Assembly (NCBI GenBank): GCA_023380935.1
Contig: JAMCST010000004.1
Coordinates: 1 to 35,394 of the forward strand
Direction of reading: 5' to 3'
DNA length: 35,394 nt
Origin: Patescibacteria group bacterium
GTDB taxonomy: Bacteria > Patescibacteriota > Microgenomatia > UBA1406 > GWC2-37-13
The position numbers were made by a program, and so were the translations under genes. Shown piece by piece: positions 5,740 through 14,786 of this stretch; the stretch's first letter is position 1, and each line of letters starts with the position of its first letter. The notes beneath the pieces are model-generated. The model saw only the letters and a program-made list of their open reading frames with translations. It had not been told where the DNA came from and made no database searches.

Positions 5740-8634
5740 ATGTTGAATCGGGAACAAACCCAGGCAGTCCGTTACCGGCGGGGTCCGCTGTTACTCATTG
5801 CCGGAGCCGGCACCGGAAAAACCCTGACCCTGGTGGAAAAAATCGCCTTTCTTCTTAAAAGCAACGCCGCCCGGCCGGAAGAAATTCTCGCTCTCACCTT
5901 CACGGAAAAAGCCGCCGCCGAGATGGAAGAGCGGGTCGACCAGGCCGTTCCCTACGGTTATGCGCCTTTGGCCATCTCTACTTTTCATGCCTTTGCCGAC
6001 CGGATCCTGAAAACCGACGGCCACCGGATTGGCTTATCCCCCCATTACCATTTGCTTACCCAGGCCGAATCGATCATTTTTCTCCGAAAAAACCTTTTTC
6101 TGTTGGACCTTGATTACTATCGCCCGCTGGGCAATCCCACCAAATTTGTCGAAGCGCTGCACCAGCACTTTTCCCGATTGAAAGACGAGGACGTTTCTGC
6201 GGATCAGTATCGCCGCTGGGCCGCCAGGCAAAAACAAGACCGGGAACGCTGGAACGAACTGGCCCGCGCTTATCAGCATTACGACCGGCTGAAAGCCAAA
6301 CAAGCCTATCTGGACTTCGCCGATCTGGTCTACTGGACCAATCAGCTGCTGCGCCGGCGCCTTGCTCTACTCAAGGAGTATCGGCGCCGCTTTCGTTTTG
6401 TCCTGGTTGACGAATTTCAGGACACCAACATGATCCAGTACGCCTTAATCAAGCTTCTGTGTCCGCCCCGGCACCACCCCAACCTTACCGTGGTCGGAGA
6501 CGACTCCCAAGCGATCTATAAATTCCGCGGCGCCTCCATTTCCAACATCATCGGCTTTATGAACGACTATCCCGACGCAAAACGGATCAACCTGCAGAAA
6601 AACTACCGCTCCAACCAAACCATTCTTGACCACGCCTATCGCCTGATTAAAAACAACGACCCGGACACCCTTGAAGCCCGGTTGGGAATTTCCAAAGACC
6701 TGCGCGCCCAAAAAAAAGACCGGGATCAAGCCGTAACTTTTTCTCTGTTTAATGGCGGCGACGACGAGGCAACCGCGGTCGCCAAAACTATCTTATCCTT
6801 GCGCCGGCATTACCGTCTTAACGACCTGGCGATCCTGGTGCGCGCCAACGACCATCTCAACGTCTTCGGCAAAGTCCTCCAGTTTTATCACCTGCCCTAT
6901 CGGTTGGTCGGGGCGGCGGCCCTGCTCAAACAACCGGAGGTCAAAGACCTGATCGCCTACTTAAAACTGCTGAACAACCTAAACGACTCGGTCGCCCTGT
7001 ACCGGGTGCTGTCCATGGCCTTGTTTGCTTTTGATCCGATCGACCTGGCGTTGCTCAACGGCTTCTGTCGCAAAACCGGCCTCGATCTTTTCCCGGCCAT
7101 CCAAGTCTATCTGGCCCAGTTGCCGGCCAACGCCGACCTGGACAACGCCCTGGAAAACTACCGACCCCACCTGCCGCTCTTGACAAAAACCGCTCAAGAA
7201 AAACTGGACCGGATCCGGACAATGATCCAGCGCCACCTGCGCTTGAGTCGGCAACACGGCGCCGGCCAGCTCCTTTATTTTTTTCTTGAAGACAGCGGTT
7301 ATCTGGCCCAACTGACCGCGGTCAAATCGGAAAAAGACGCCCGGATGGTCCAGAACATCGCCCAGTTCTTTGCCCTGCTGCGACAGTATGAGATGGAACA
7401 CGAGGATGCCTCGGTGGCCGCCGTGGTCGAGTACCTGGAGATGAGTCTGGAATTGGGGGAGTCGCCAGGGATCGATCTGGAAACGCGCCTCGACGACGCG
7501 GTCAAGCTTCTCACGGTCCACGGCGCCAAAGGCCTGGAGTTTCCGGTGGTGTTCATGCCCAACCTGGTCCAGGGCCGGTTTCCCACTACGGCAAAAAAAG
7601 AAGCCATCCCCATTCCCCAGTCGTTGATCAAGGAGCTGCTTCCCAGCGGCGACTTTCACCTTCAGGAAGAACGCCGGCTGTTCTACGTCGGGCTGACCCG
7701 CGCCATGGACCGGGTCTATCTAAGCGCTTCCCGCCTGTACGGCACCGGTAAACGGGAAAGGAAGGTCTCGCCGTTTGTGGTTGAGACGCTAGGCGAAACC
7801 GCCGTCAACAACGCCCGGGCGATCAAACGGGAGGAAAAACTCCAGCTCTCGATGTTTAACTATCCCGACCGCGGCCCGACCCCGGTCAAACCTCCGGCTT
7901 TCCCGACCGCTTTTTCCTATACTCAACTCGATACTTTTCTTGCCTGTCCGCTGAAATATAAATATACATATATATTGGGAATTCCCACCAGCCCTCAAGC
8001 CGCCCTGGTCTTCGGCACCACCATCCACCAGACTCTGCAGCGGTTTTATCAGGAGTTCAAAACCAATCCCGGTCTCGACCGCCAACGGCTCCTGGAAATT
8101 TATCGGCATCAGTGGATTCCGGTCGGTTATACGACCGCCGCGCAGCAGAAAAAGATGCGCGCCCAGGGAGAATTTTATCTCAAGCGTTATTTTCGACAGT
8201 TCCATCACCAGACCCTCCAGGTGGAGGCGATCGAACAGCCGTTCAAGGTAAATATCGCCCCGCACTTGTATATGGCGGGGAAGATCGACCGCATCGACCG
8301 GTGGAAGAATAACGACATCGAGATCATTGATTACAAAACCGGCCAGAAACCGCAGGAAAAACAACTGATCGGCAATCTCCAATTGCCGCTTTATGCCCTT
8401 GCGGTCATGAACCGCTACCGCAGCCAACGCCAACCGCTGCACCGGCTGCATCTGTCCTTTATTTATCTGGCCGGCGCAGAGAAGTACACCGTCCAACTCG
8501 AGACAAACACCCTGGAAAAGGCGAAGGCAAAAATCAAAACCACCGTAGCCAATCTACACGCCAGCCAGTTTCCGGCCAAAGTCGGCCCGGCCTGCCGAAT
8601 CTGCCCGTTCCGTACCGTCTGCGAAGCCTGGTAA
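5740..8634 (+). CDS. UvrD/PcrA-like helicase fused to a PD-(D/E)XK nuclease
   Basis: A 964-residue superfamily 1 helicase. Motifs: Walker A AGAGTGKT (21-28), TFTEKAA, Walker B VDEFQDTN (223-230), GDDSQAIYKFRGA, NYRSN, TVHGAKGLEFPVV and RRLFYVGLTRA (~646-656). From ~725 on is a RecB/AddB/Cas4-type nuclease domain: GKIDRID (~847), IDYKTG (863-868), QLPLYA. One Cys at ~735 (FLACPLKYKY) and a C-terminal C-x2-C-x5-C (~951-960) would hold an Fe-S cluster. This architecture suggests ATP-driven unwinding coupled to DNA end processing, an AddAB-like task in a single chain (inference). No RecB/AddB partner is adjacent. It is convergent with the GNAT downstream. Confidence 0.9.
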   Translation: MLNREQTQAVRYRRGPLLLIAGAGTGKTLTLVEKIAFLLKSNAARPEEILALTFTEKAAAEMEERVDQAVPYGYAPLAISTFHAFADRILKTDGHRIGLSPHYHLLTQAESIIFLRKNLFLLDLDYYRPLGNPTKFVEALHQHFSRLKDEDVSADQYRRWAARQKQDRERWNELARAYQHYDRLKAKQAYLDFADLVYWTNQLLRRRLALLKEYRRRFRFVLVDEFQDTNMIQYALIKLLCPPRHHPNLTVVGDDSQAIYKFRGASISNIIGFMNDYPDAKRINLQKNYRSNQTILDHAYRLIKNNDPDTLEARLGISKDLRAQKKDRDQAVTFSLFNGGDDEATAVAKTILSLRRHYRLNDLAILVRANDHLNVFGKVLQFYHLPYRLVGAAALLKQPEVKDLIAYLKLLNNLNDSVALYRVLSMALFAFDPIDLALLNGFCRKTGLDLFPAIQVYLAQLPANADLDNALENYRPHLPLLTKTAQEKLDRIRTMIQRHLRLSRQHGAGQLLYFFLEDSGYLAQLTAVKSEKDARMVQNIAQFFALLRQYEMEHEDASVAAVVEYLEMSLELGESPGIDLETRLDDAVKLLTVHGAKGLEFPVVFMPNLVQGRFPTTAKKEAIPIPQSLIKELLPSGDFHLQEERRLFYVGLTRAMDRVYLSASRLYGTGKRERKVSPFVVETLGETAVNNARAIKREEKLQLSMFNYPDRGPTPVKPPAFPTAFSYTQLDTFLACPLKYKYTYILGIPTSPQAALVFGTTIHQTLQRFYQEFKTNPGLDRQRLLEIYRHQWIPVGYTTAAQQKKMRAQGEFYLKRYFRQFHHQTLQVEAIEQPFKVNIAPHLYMAGKIDRIDRWKNNDIEIIDYKTGQKPQEKQLIGNLQLPLYALAVMNRYRSQRQPLHRLHLSFIYLAGAEKYTVQLETNTLEKAKAKIKTTVANLHASQFPAKVGPACRICPFRTVCEAW

Positions 8635-8640
8635 ACGGTT

Positions 8641-9156
8641 TTATTTGCCGGAGAATACCTGCGGAAAAGGATTGTCTCTGATTTTTTTCGCCATGATCTT
8701 TTCGTCTTCGCCAAACCAGGCCCCCCGATGCACCCCCACCAGGCGAAACCCCCGCTTCAGATAATAGGCAATATTGGCTGGCGCCTCGGTAAGCAGATGC
8801 AGATAATGAAATCCGTGGTGCAGCGACCAGTCTTCGGCTTGCTTAAGCAACCTGGTTCCCAGCCCGTGCCGGCGATAAGGCATGATTACTGCCAACCAGT
8901 CGATAAACGCCACGCCGCCGCTGTCGCCTTTCACAGAGACAAATCCCGCCAAACGCTCTTGATCAAAAGCGGCCAACACGACGTTGTTTTCCTCTTTAAT
9001 GAATTTACGAAAGTATGCATGATCAAATAGACGGCCATAGGCTCGGCGGGTACGCGGTTGATAAAGCGAAAAATCATGCTTCATCACCTGATTGACGATT
9101 TCCACGATCGCCTTAAGAGCCAATGCCCGGTTAACTTTTTTTATCTTTAGTTCCAT
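8641..9156 (-). CDS. GNAT family N-acetyltransferase
   Basis: A 171-residue protein with the GNAT core: VVLAAFDQERLAGFVSV (strand 2-3), FIDWLAVIMPYRRHGLGTRLL carrying the acetyl-CoA loop R-R-H-G-L-G, then NIAYYLKRGF, the usual late strand-helix. Substrate cannot be told from sequence. It stands alone on the minus strand, convergent with the helicase (6-nt gap) and divergent from the glycosyltransferase at 9241. A TATAAT lies 34 nt upstream of its ATG. Confidence 0.85.
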   Translation of the reverse strand: MELKIKKVNRALALKAIVEIVNQVMKHDFSLYQPRTRRAYGRLFDHAYFRKFIKEENNVVLAAFDQERLAGFVSVKGDSGGVAFIDWLAVIMPYRRHGLGTRLLKQAEDWSLHHGFHYLHLLTEAPANIAYYLKRGFRLVGVHRGAWFGEDEKIMAKKIRDNPFPQVFSGK

Positions 9157-9190
9157 AAGCGGCAGCGATCTCTCTTGATTATCCGTTAAT

Positions 9191-9196
9191 ATTATA
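9191..9196 (-). promoter_or_regulatory. Possible -10 of the 9156 GNAT gene
   Basis: TATAAT on the minus strand, 34 nt upstream of the ATG and preceded directly by TG. No good -35. A weaker GATAAT lies at 9183-9178. It faces away from the promoter at 9226. Confidence 0.4.
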
Positions 9197-9225
9197 CATG
9201 ATCAAGGACGATTGGCCGCCCGCCG

Positions 9226-9234
9226 TGCTATAAT
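9226..9234 (+). promoter_or_regulatory. Extended -10 of the 9241 glycosyltransferase
   Basis: TGC-TATAAT ends 6 nt before ATG 9241. An earlier in-frame ATG at 9235 begins right after the hexamer and would normally lie upstream of the transcription start, which settles the start at 9241. Confidence 0.65.
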
Positions 9235-9240
9235 ATGGCC

Positions 9241-10716
9241 ATGGCCGAAACGATCGTCCGTTCGCGCTGGTTTATCCGCTTCACCAACGTCATTATCCCG
9301 GTTTTGACCTGGGTTCTTATTACTATGCCGGTTTGGTTTTCCCCTTTTCATCCGGCCGTGGTGGCTTATTTTATCATCGGCTTTGACCTTTATTTTTTTT
9401 ACAAAGCTATTTCCACGGTCTACCTGGCCAGCCTATCCTATCGCCGCATCCTCAATACCAACCAGGTCGAGTTTTCCGGCCTGCTCAAACGGTGTAACAG
9501 CCGCGCCATCTACCATTTCGTCATCATTCCCAACTATAAAGAACCGCTTTACAAACTCCAGTCGACCATTCAGGCGATTACCGATAACCGCTTCGGCAAA
9601 AAACAGATGTATTTGATTCTGGCGTTTGAAAAACGGGAAAAAGAGTCTGAGGAAAAATACCGGACACTCATCGCCCAGTTTGGGCGCCATTTTAGGGCGA
9701 TCATCCCCACCTACCACACCCTCCAACCCGGCGAAGAACCGGGCAAGGCCAGCAACCAAACCCATGCGGCCAAAATCATTGACCAGTATGTATCCGACCG
9801 CAGGATCAACACGAAAAAAGTCATTATTACCATCTGCGACGCCGACAGCCGGCTTCCGACCAACTACTTCGCCTACCTCACCTACCGGTTTATCAAGGAC
9901 AAGGACCGCCTTTACCATTTTTACTGTGCTCCGGTATTGCTGTATAACAATTTTTGGCGGCTGCCCTTTTTCGTCCGGATCCAGTCGACCATCTCGTCGA
10001 TCTTGCGCCTGGCGTTTCTCTCAAGCGGCGACCGGCTGATCCAAATATCCACCTACTCAACCAGCCTGATGTTGCTTAAACGGATCGGCTTCTGGGATGT
10101 CGATGTGATTCCCGAGGACTGGCATGTTTACTTTCAGGCGTTCTTCACCTTTGGCAAGCGGGTAAGGACACTGCCTCTATATACCATTATCAACGGCGAT
10201 GCGGTTTACTCGGGCAAAACCATCAAGACCTCAATCAACCGTTACGAGCAGGAACGGCGCTGGGCCTGGGGGGCGACCGATATTCCTTATGCGCTGCGCA
10301 AGCTTGTGACTACACCGCAAATCTCTTTTTTGACCAAGATCAAGAAAATTCTGTTTCTTAGTGAAACCCACCTGCTTTGGACCAGCTCATTTTTCATTCT
10401 TACCATCAGCGCTTCGATTCCCCCGTTAATCAATCCCCTATTCAAGAAAACCGTGCTCGGATTCATCCTCCCCCAACTGTCGGGTTTAATTCTTACGCTG
10501 TCGTCCTCGATGCTGTTGGTCTACGTTTATCTTGATTTTAAGCTGCGGGAGAAAATCAAGGTTCAGACGCGGCCGGTGCTGTTACCGCTCATGATCATCC
10601 AGTGGTACTTCTTGCCGGTGATTTCTTTTTTTCTTTCTTCATTGCCGGCGCTTGACGCCCATACTCGGATGCTGTTTGGGAAAAAAATCACCTACAAGGT
10701 AACGGAAAAAGTATAA
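9241..10716 (+). CDS. Membrane family-2 glycosyltransferase (cellulose-synthase-like)
   Basis: A 491-residue protein with two N-terminal membrane helices (~15-55), a cytoplasmic GT-A domain, and about three C-terminal helices (~375-475). Catalytic landmarks of processive GT2 enzymes appear in order: VIIPNYKEP, EPGKASNQTHAA, the metal-binding CDADSRL, PEDWHVYFQ, and QERRWAWG (the Q/RxxRW motif). It probably polymerises or transfers a sugar across the membrane; the sugar is unknown. Next comes a GT-C enzyme 6 nt downstream, opening the glycan block. Confidence 0.8.
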   Translation: MAETIVRSRWFIRFTNVIIPVLTWVLITMPVWFSPFHPAVVAYFIIGFDLYFFYKAISTVYLASLSYRRILNTNQVEFSGLLKRCNSRAIYHFVIIPNYKEPLYKLQSTIQAITDNRFGKKQMYLILAFEKREKESEEKYRTLIAQFGRHFRAIIPTYHTLQPGEEPGKASNQTHAAKIIDQYVSDRRINTKKVIITICDADSRLPTNYFAYLTYRFIKDKDRLYHFYCAPVLLYNNFWRLPFFVRIQSTISSILRLAFLSSGDRLIQISTYSTSLMLLKRIGFWDVDVIPEDWHVYFQAFFTFGKRVRTLPLYTIINGDAVYSGKTIKTSINRYEQERRWAWGATDIPYALRKLVTTPQISFLTKIKKILFLSETHLLWTSSFFILTISASIPPLINPLFKKTVLGFILPQLSGLILTLSSSMLLVYVYLDFKLREKIKVQTRPVLLPLMIIQWYFLPVISFFLSSLPALDAHTRMLFGKKITYKVTEKV

Positions 10717-10717
10717 T
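10712..10717 (+). promoter_or_regulatory. -10 box overlapping the upstream stop codon
   Basis: TATAAT contains the TAA stop of the previous gene (10714-10716) and ends 5 nt before ATG 10723 (8 nt before ATG 10726). Confidence 0.45.
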
Positions 10718-10722
10718 CAGTT

Positions 10723-12015
10723 ATGATGAGGTTTTTGTTCACCGCTACGCCGTTGAAATTGATGGTGCAAAGCCTGTGGCGCGACGAGGCGTTTTCTTAC
10801 CTGCTGGCTCACCGACCGGTCGGCCAGATTTTCGCCCTGACCGCCAGAGACTTTAACCCGCCGTTTTACTACCTGCTGCTGCATTACTGGATGAGGTGGT
10901 TCGGATCAAGCGAGATCTCGATGCGTACGCTGTCGCTTATCTGTTTTTGGGGAGTAATACTGGTCGCTTATCTTTTCCTCCGCCGGATTCTGAAAATCAA
11001 ACCAAAACCGGCGGCGTTTTATCTGCTGCTGTTTGTCTGTAATCCTCTGCTCCAGTACTACGCTTTCGAAGCCAGGATGTACAGCCTGCTGGCTTTTTTG
11101 GCTTCGTTATCCTGCTATGCCTTCTTGCGGCGCCGGCGGCTTTTATACCTGACGGCGACCGTCCTCGGTCTGTATACTCATTACTTCATGGTTTTGGTGT
11201 TGCTGGTCCAGTTGGTGGCACGGCTGACGCTGCGGCTCCGGCGCGTTACCGTGCCCGCGGCCGACCTCTTCCTGGCGGTCGGGGGTTTTGTCCCTTGGCT
11301 CATCTTCATGCTCAGCGTCGGCCAGACTCAACTCGGCGCCGGTTTTTGGATCGATAAACCCCAGCTTTCCCTCATCCTCAATCTACCGGCCATTATCTAT
11401 ACCGGTTACGGGTTTGACTTTCCGTTTTACCGGGGTATCTTTTTTTTCACCGCCGCCTTGATCGCCGGATTGATCTGGCTCTCCCGCCGGTCGCGCCTCA
11501 ACCGTAATCTAAAGTGGTTCCTGGGTCTTTGGGCCTTTCTTCCCGGACTGATCACTTTATTGGTGTCTTTTTACAAACCGGTCTTTCTGCCGCGCTATTT
11601 GATTTTTTCCTCGGTCGGATTGATCCTCCTTTACGTCGCGTTGATAAAAAACCAACCGCGTGTTACCCAGTTCTTGGTCACGCTGGCGTTGCTCGTTGCC
11701 ACCGGTTATTACGGACAACTCCAGCTCAAATATCACACCAAGACCGATCTGAGAGCGGTCATTAAGGAAATCAGCGGTATCGCCCAACCATCCGATCTCC
11801 TTTACGTGACCGATCCGCTCGACTTCCACGTCGCCCAGTATTACTTCGACGCCAACCGGGCGATGATCTTCGGCAAAACCTACGACGAGCTTCCCCAATA
11901 CATCGGCAAAATCCTGATCGATCCCCGCCAGATCGCGCTGGATTTTCCCACCTATCCCGTCAAGGCGTTTGTGCTGCAACCGGATCTGCGCTATGACATC
12001 GTCAGCCAGTATTGA
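10723..12015 (+). CDS. GT-C family membrane glycosyltransferase (PMT/ArnT-like)
   Basis: A 430-residue polytopic protein with about ten hydrophobic segments. Signature of lipid-linked-sugar-dependent GT-C enzymes: SLWRDEAFSY with the catalytic-type Asp-Glu, DFNPPFYYLLLHYW, SSEISMRTLS and FEARMYSLLAF. A soluble tail of ~100 residues follows the last helix. Such enzymes use polyprenyl-phosphate sugars on the outer face of the membrane; the synthase at 20088 could supply the donor (inference). Only ~17-18 residues precede the WRDE motif, so the usual first membrane helix is reduced. Start is 10723 or the adjacent ATG 10726. Confidence 0.75.
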   Translation: MMRFLFTATPLKLMVQSLWRDEAFSYLLAHRPVGQIFALTARDFNPPFYYLLLHYWMRWFGSSEISMRTLSLICFWGVILVAYLFLRRILKIKPKPAAFYLLLFVCNPLLQYYAFEARMYSLLAFLASLSCYAFLRRRRLLYLTATVLGLYTHYFMVLVLLVQLVARLTLRLRRVTVPAADLFLAVGGFVPWLIFMLSVGQTQLGAGFWIDKPQLSLILNLPAIIYTGYGFDFPFYRGIFFFTAALIAGLIWLSRRSRLNRNLKWFLGLWAFLPGLITLLVSFYKPVFLPRYLIFSSVGLILLYVALIKNQPRVTQFLVTLALLVATGYYGQLQLKYHTKTDLRAVIKEISGIAQPSDLLYVTDPLDFHVAQYYFDANRAMIFGKTYDELPQYIGKILIDPRQIALDFPTYPVKAFVLQPDLRYDIVSQY

Positions 12016-12040
12016 TTTTTCTTGGGTCAACTGCTATGTT
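12012..12040 (+). promoter_or_regulatory. Promoter of glyA
   Basis: TTGATT (12012-12017, containing the upstream TGA stop), 17-nt spacer ending TGC, TATGTT (12035-12040), then 7 nt to ATG 12048. This favours 12048 over the in-frame ATG at 12036, which lies inside the -10. Confidence 0.55.
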
Positions 12041-12047
12041 TAGCAGT

Positions 12048-13385
12048 ATGCAATTCCTTAATCGGGTTGATCCGGCGATTGCCGCACTGATCAAAAAAGA
12101 GGAGGCACGTCAACGCCGTACCCTGATGATGATTCCGTCGGAAAACTACAGTTCCAGAGCCGTCCAGGAGGCGCTCGCCACCGGCCTGACCAACAAATAC
12201 TCCGAAGGCTATGCCGGCGCCCGTTACTACCAGGGCAATCGCTATATCGACGCGATCGAGAGTCGGTGCGTGGAGCGCGCCAAACGTCTGTTCCATGTGC
12301 CCCATGTCAATGTGCAACCGTATTCGGGCTCACCGGCCAACAGCGCGGTTTACTTCGCCCTGTTGTCGCCCGGCGATACCATCATGGGCCTGTCATTGGC
12401 CAGCGGCGGCCACCTGACCCATGGCGTACCCAAACTGACCTTTTCCGGCCAATATTTCCACAGCGTGCAGTACGAGGTGGGAAGCGACGGTTGGATCGAC
12501 TATAACGCTCTGGAAAAACAGATAAAAAAAACCCGGCCACGGCTGATCGTTGCCGGCACCACCCACTATCCCCGCCGGCTGGATTTTCGTCGGTTTGCCG
12601 AGTTGGCCGATCAGGTCGGCGCCAATCTGCTGGCAGACGTTTCCCATGTGGTCGGCCTGATCATTGCCGGAGTCTACCCCGACCCGGTACCTTATGCCGA
12701 CGTCATTACCACCACTACCCATAAAACCCTGCGCGGGCCGCGCGCAGCGATGATCATGGTGACGAATAAAGGATTGAAACGCGATCCGCAACTGAACGAG
12801 AAGATCGATAGGGCGGTTTTTCCGGGACTGCAGGGCGGACCGCACAACAACACGATCGCCGCCTTAGCCGTCGCCCTTAAGGAAGCCGGCCAACCAGGTT
12901 TTATCCGATACGGTAAACAGATCGTCAAAAACGCCGCCCGCCTGGCAGAAAGACTGCACCAACACGGCTATCAACTGGTCAGCGGCGGCACCGACACCCA
13001 TGTGCTGGTGATCGACCTGCGGCCCCAGGCGTTGCTGGGCAACACGGTTGCCGAAGGGTTGGAAGCGGCCGGCATCGTCACCAACCGCAATAAGGTGCCG
13101 TTTGACCCCAACCCGGCGTTTTATCCATCTGGAGTCCGGCTCGGCACGCCGGCGCTCACCAGCCGGGGAATGCAGGAAAAACAGATGGAGATAATTGCCG
13201 ACGCGATCGATCAAGTGATCCGCTCGCTGCATCAGGCCAAAGCCAGCCTGGAATTAACGCTGAACGACGAACGCAAAAAAACCAATCGCGCCAACCTCAT
13301 CCGCCGGGCCGGCCGGGAACTGAAACAGGTCAACGCCGTCGTCACCGCCCTGTGCCGTCGCTTCCCGGTAGTTAAGGAATACTGA
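12048..13385 (+). CDS. glyA: Serine hydroxymethyltransferase
   Basis: A 445-residue PLP enzyme interconverting serine and glycine with tetrahydrofolate. Conserved blocks: MMIPSENYSS, NKYSEGYAGARYYQGN, NVQPYSGSPANSAVYFALL, HLTHG, the PLP-lysine segment TTTTHKTLRGPR (Lys 226), FPGLQGGPHNN and GVRLGTPALTSRG. It looks complete and active. It feeds one-carbon units, for example for thymidylate. No folate-cycle gene is adjacent, so its place in the glycan block seems incidental. The start is set by the promoter geometry. Confidence 0.97.
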   Translation: MQFLNRVDPAIAALIKKEEARQRRTLMMIPSENYSSRAVQEALATGLTNKYSEGYAGARYYQGNRYIDAIESRCVERAKRLFHVPHVNVQPYSGSPANSAVYFALLSPGDTIMGLSLASGGHLTHGVPKLTFSGQYFHSVQYEVGSDGWIDYNALEKQIKKTRPRLIVAGTTHYPRRLDFRRFAELADQVGANLLADVSHVVGLIIAGVYPDPVPYADVITTTTHKTLRGPRAAMIMVTNKGLKRDPQLNEKIDRAVFPGLQGGPHNNTIAALAVALKEAGQPGFIRYGKQIVKNAARLAERLHQHGYQLVSGGTDTHVLVIDLRPQALLGNTVAEGLEAAGIVTNRNKVPFDPNPAFYPSGVRLGTPALTSRGMQEKQMEIIADAIDQVIRSLHQAKASLELTLNDERKKTNRANLIRRAGRELKQVNAVVTALCRRFPVVKEY

Positions 13386-13393
13386 TCTCCAGT

Positions 13394-13402
13394 TGGTATA
13401 AT
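13394..13402 (+). promoter_or_regulatory. Extended -10 before the 13416 gene
   Basis: TGG-TATAAT; 13 nt to ATG 13416. A transcript starting ~7 nt after the box would have a leader of only ~7 nt, with no Shine-Dalgarno. Confidence 0.45.
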
Positions 13403-13415
13403 ATGGCATACAACC

Positions 13416-13724
13416 ATGATGCGGCTGTTATTAGTCGGCGCCAACCTGTTGATGGCCGGTGTGTTTGTTTTCAGCTACAAACACCTGCCTCCGCAAATTC
13501 CCATTTTTTACTCTCATGCCTGGGGAGAGGATCAACTGGGCGATCTTGTCATGCTGGCAGTCTTCCCCCTTCTTCTCGACAGCCTTTACTTCGTGAACCG
13601 TTTTCTCCAACAGCGCTTTTTTGCCGCCAATCCACTGATTAGCACCATCATCCAGTATCTGAACTTATTTCTGGTTATCAGCCTACCGCTGATTTTCTTA
13701 AAAGTTATTCTCCACGTGTCTTAA
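13416..13724 (+). CDS. Small three-helix membrane protein (DUF1648-like)
   Basis: A 102-residue protein with a helix at ~3-22, a short outer loop LPPQIPIFYSHAWGEDQLGD, and two further helices (~44-60, ~76-98). The loop resembles the P-x-H-x-x-x-G-x-x-D element of DUF1648 proteins (function unknown); the match is partial. Its TAA is directly followed by the ATG of the WecA-like gene, so the two are probably co-translated. ATG 13419 is an equal alternative start. Confidence 0.6.
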   Translation: MMRLLLVGANLLMAGVFVFSYKHLPPQIPIFYSHAWGEDQLGDLVMLAVFPLLLDSLYFVNRFLQQRFFAANPLISTIIQYLNLFLVISLPLIFLKVILHVS

Positions 13725-14786
13725 ATGATTGCATGGAAAGTCGGCTTGACGGCCGCCATCACCGCCCTTGCCCTGACCAAACCGACCATCGTGTTGGCGC
13801 GGCGACTGGGGCTGGTGACCGACAAAAAAACGCGGTTTCATCCCGCCCACACTCACGTGGGCATAATACCGCGCGCCGGCGGGCTGCCCATCTGGCTTGG
13901 TTTTCTTGTCTCTGTCTTGATCTTTATTCCGCTGAATAAAATCGTGGTCGGCATCATTATCTGCACCACCCTACTGGTAATACTGGGGCTGCTTGACGAC
14001 TACCTTGACCTATCGCCCTACTGGCGGTTTGCCGCCAACATTGTCATCGCCATCTTAATGATTATGTTCGGACTGGGCATCCCGTACATTTCCAATCCTT
14101 TCGGCGGCGTCATCCGTCTAGACACCCTCCAGATCCATTTTTCCCTGTTGGGCGGAAACCATTCCCTCTGGGTGGTAGCCGACCTCCTCGCTATTATCTG
14201 GCTTGCCTGGACGATGAATATGGTCAACTGGAGCAAAGGGGTTGACGGACAGCTGCCTGGTTTTGTCGCGATTGCCGCGTTTTTTCTCGGCCTGCTGGCC
14301 AAACGGTTTACCGTCCACGACATTACCAGCCAGGAAGTAATGTTTCTCTCTTTTGCGACGGCTGGCGCCTTCCTCGGTTTTCTTCCCTGGAATTTTTTTC
14401 CCCAAAAAATCATGCCGGGTTACGGAGGTGGTTCTCTGGCCGGTTTTTTGCTGGGAGTGCTGGCGATTCTTTCCTTCGGCAAAATCGGCACTCTGTTCTT
14501 GGTTCTGGCCATCCCCACCATTGACGCGGTGTACACGGTGATCCGCCGCCTGGTGAAAAAACAATCGCCGTTCCGGGCCGACTGGGGCCATTTCCACCAC
14601 CGTTTGCTGGAGATCGGCTGGGGCAAACGCCGCATCGCCATTTTCTACTGGCTGATTACTTTTATCTTCGGCGTCACCAGCCTGTTTCTTAAGGGTTTGG
14701 AAAAACTGATTGCGCTGGTAACGACCGCCATCATTCTGTTCAGTTTTATCTTCATTATCGAAAAGATTAAGCGCCAGCTGCCATGA
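13725..14786 (+). CDS. WecA/MraY-type polyprenyl-phosphate sugar-1-phosphate transferase
   Basis: A 353-residue integral membrane enzyme with about ten helices. Family marks: LGLLDDYLDLSPYWRF (the DDxxD metal site, ~91-95), NMVNWSKGVDGQLPG (cytoplasmic N-x-x-N...DG loop) and WGHFHHRLLE (HxHH substrate-recognition motif). It moves a sugar-1-phosphate, typically GlcNAc-1-P, from UDP-sugar to undecaprenyl phosphate, starting a lipid-linked glycan. With no mur genes beside it and sugar genes around it, a WecA-type role is preferred over MraY. Its ATG abuts the upstream TAA; its TGA overlaps the next ATG. Confidence 0.85.
   Translation: MIAWKVGLTAAITALALTKPTIVLARRLGLVTDKKTRFHPAHTHVGIIPRAGGLPIWLGFLVSVLIFIPLNKIVVGIIICTTLLVILGLLDDYLDLSPYWRFAANIVIAILMIMFGLGIPYISNPFGGVIRLDTLQIHFSLLGGNHSLWVVADLLAIIWLAWTMNMVNWSKGVDGQLPGFVAIAAFFLGLLAKRFTVHDITSQEVMFLSFATAGAFLGFLPWNFFPQKIMPGYGGGSLAGFLLGVLAILSFGKIGTLFLVLAIPTIDAVYTVIRRLVKKQSPFRADWGHFHHRLLEIGWGKRRIAIFYWLITFIFGVTSLFLKGLEKLIALVTTAIILFSFIFIIEKIKRQLP

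Noticed and set aside
9235-9237. ATG 9235 as start of the glycosyltransferase
   Set aside because: It begins immediately after TATAAT and would not be in the mRNA; ATG 9241 fits.
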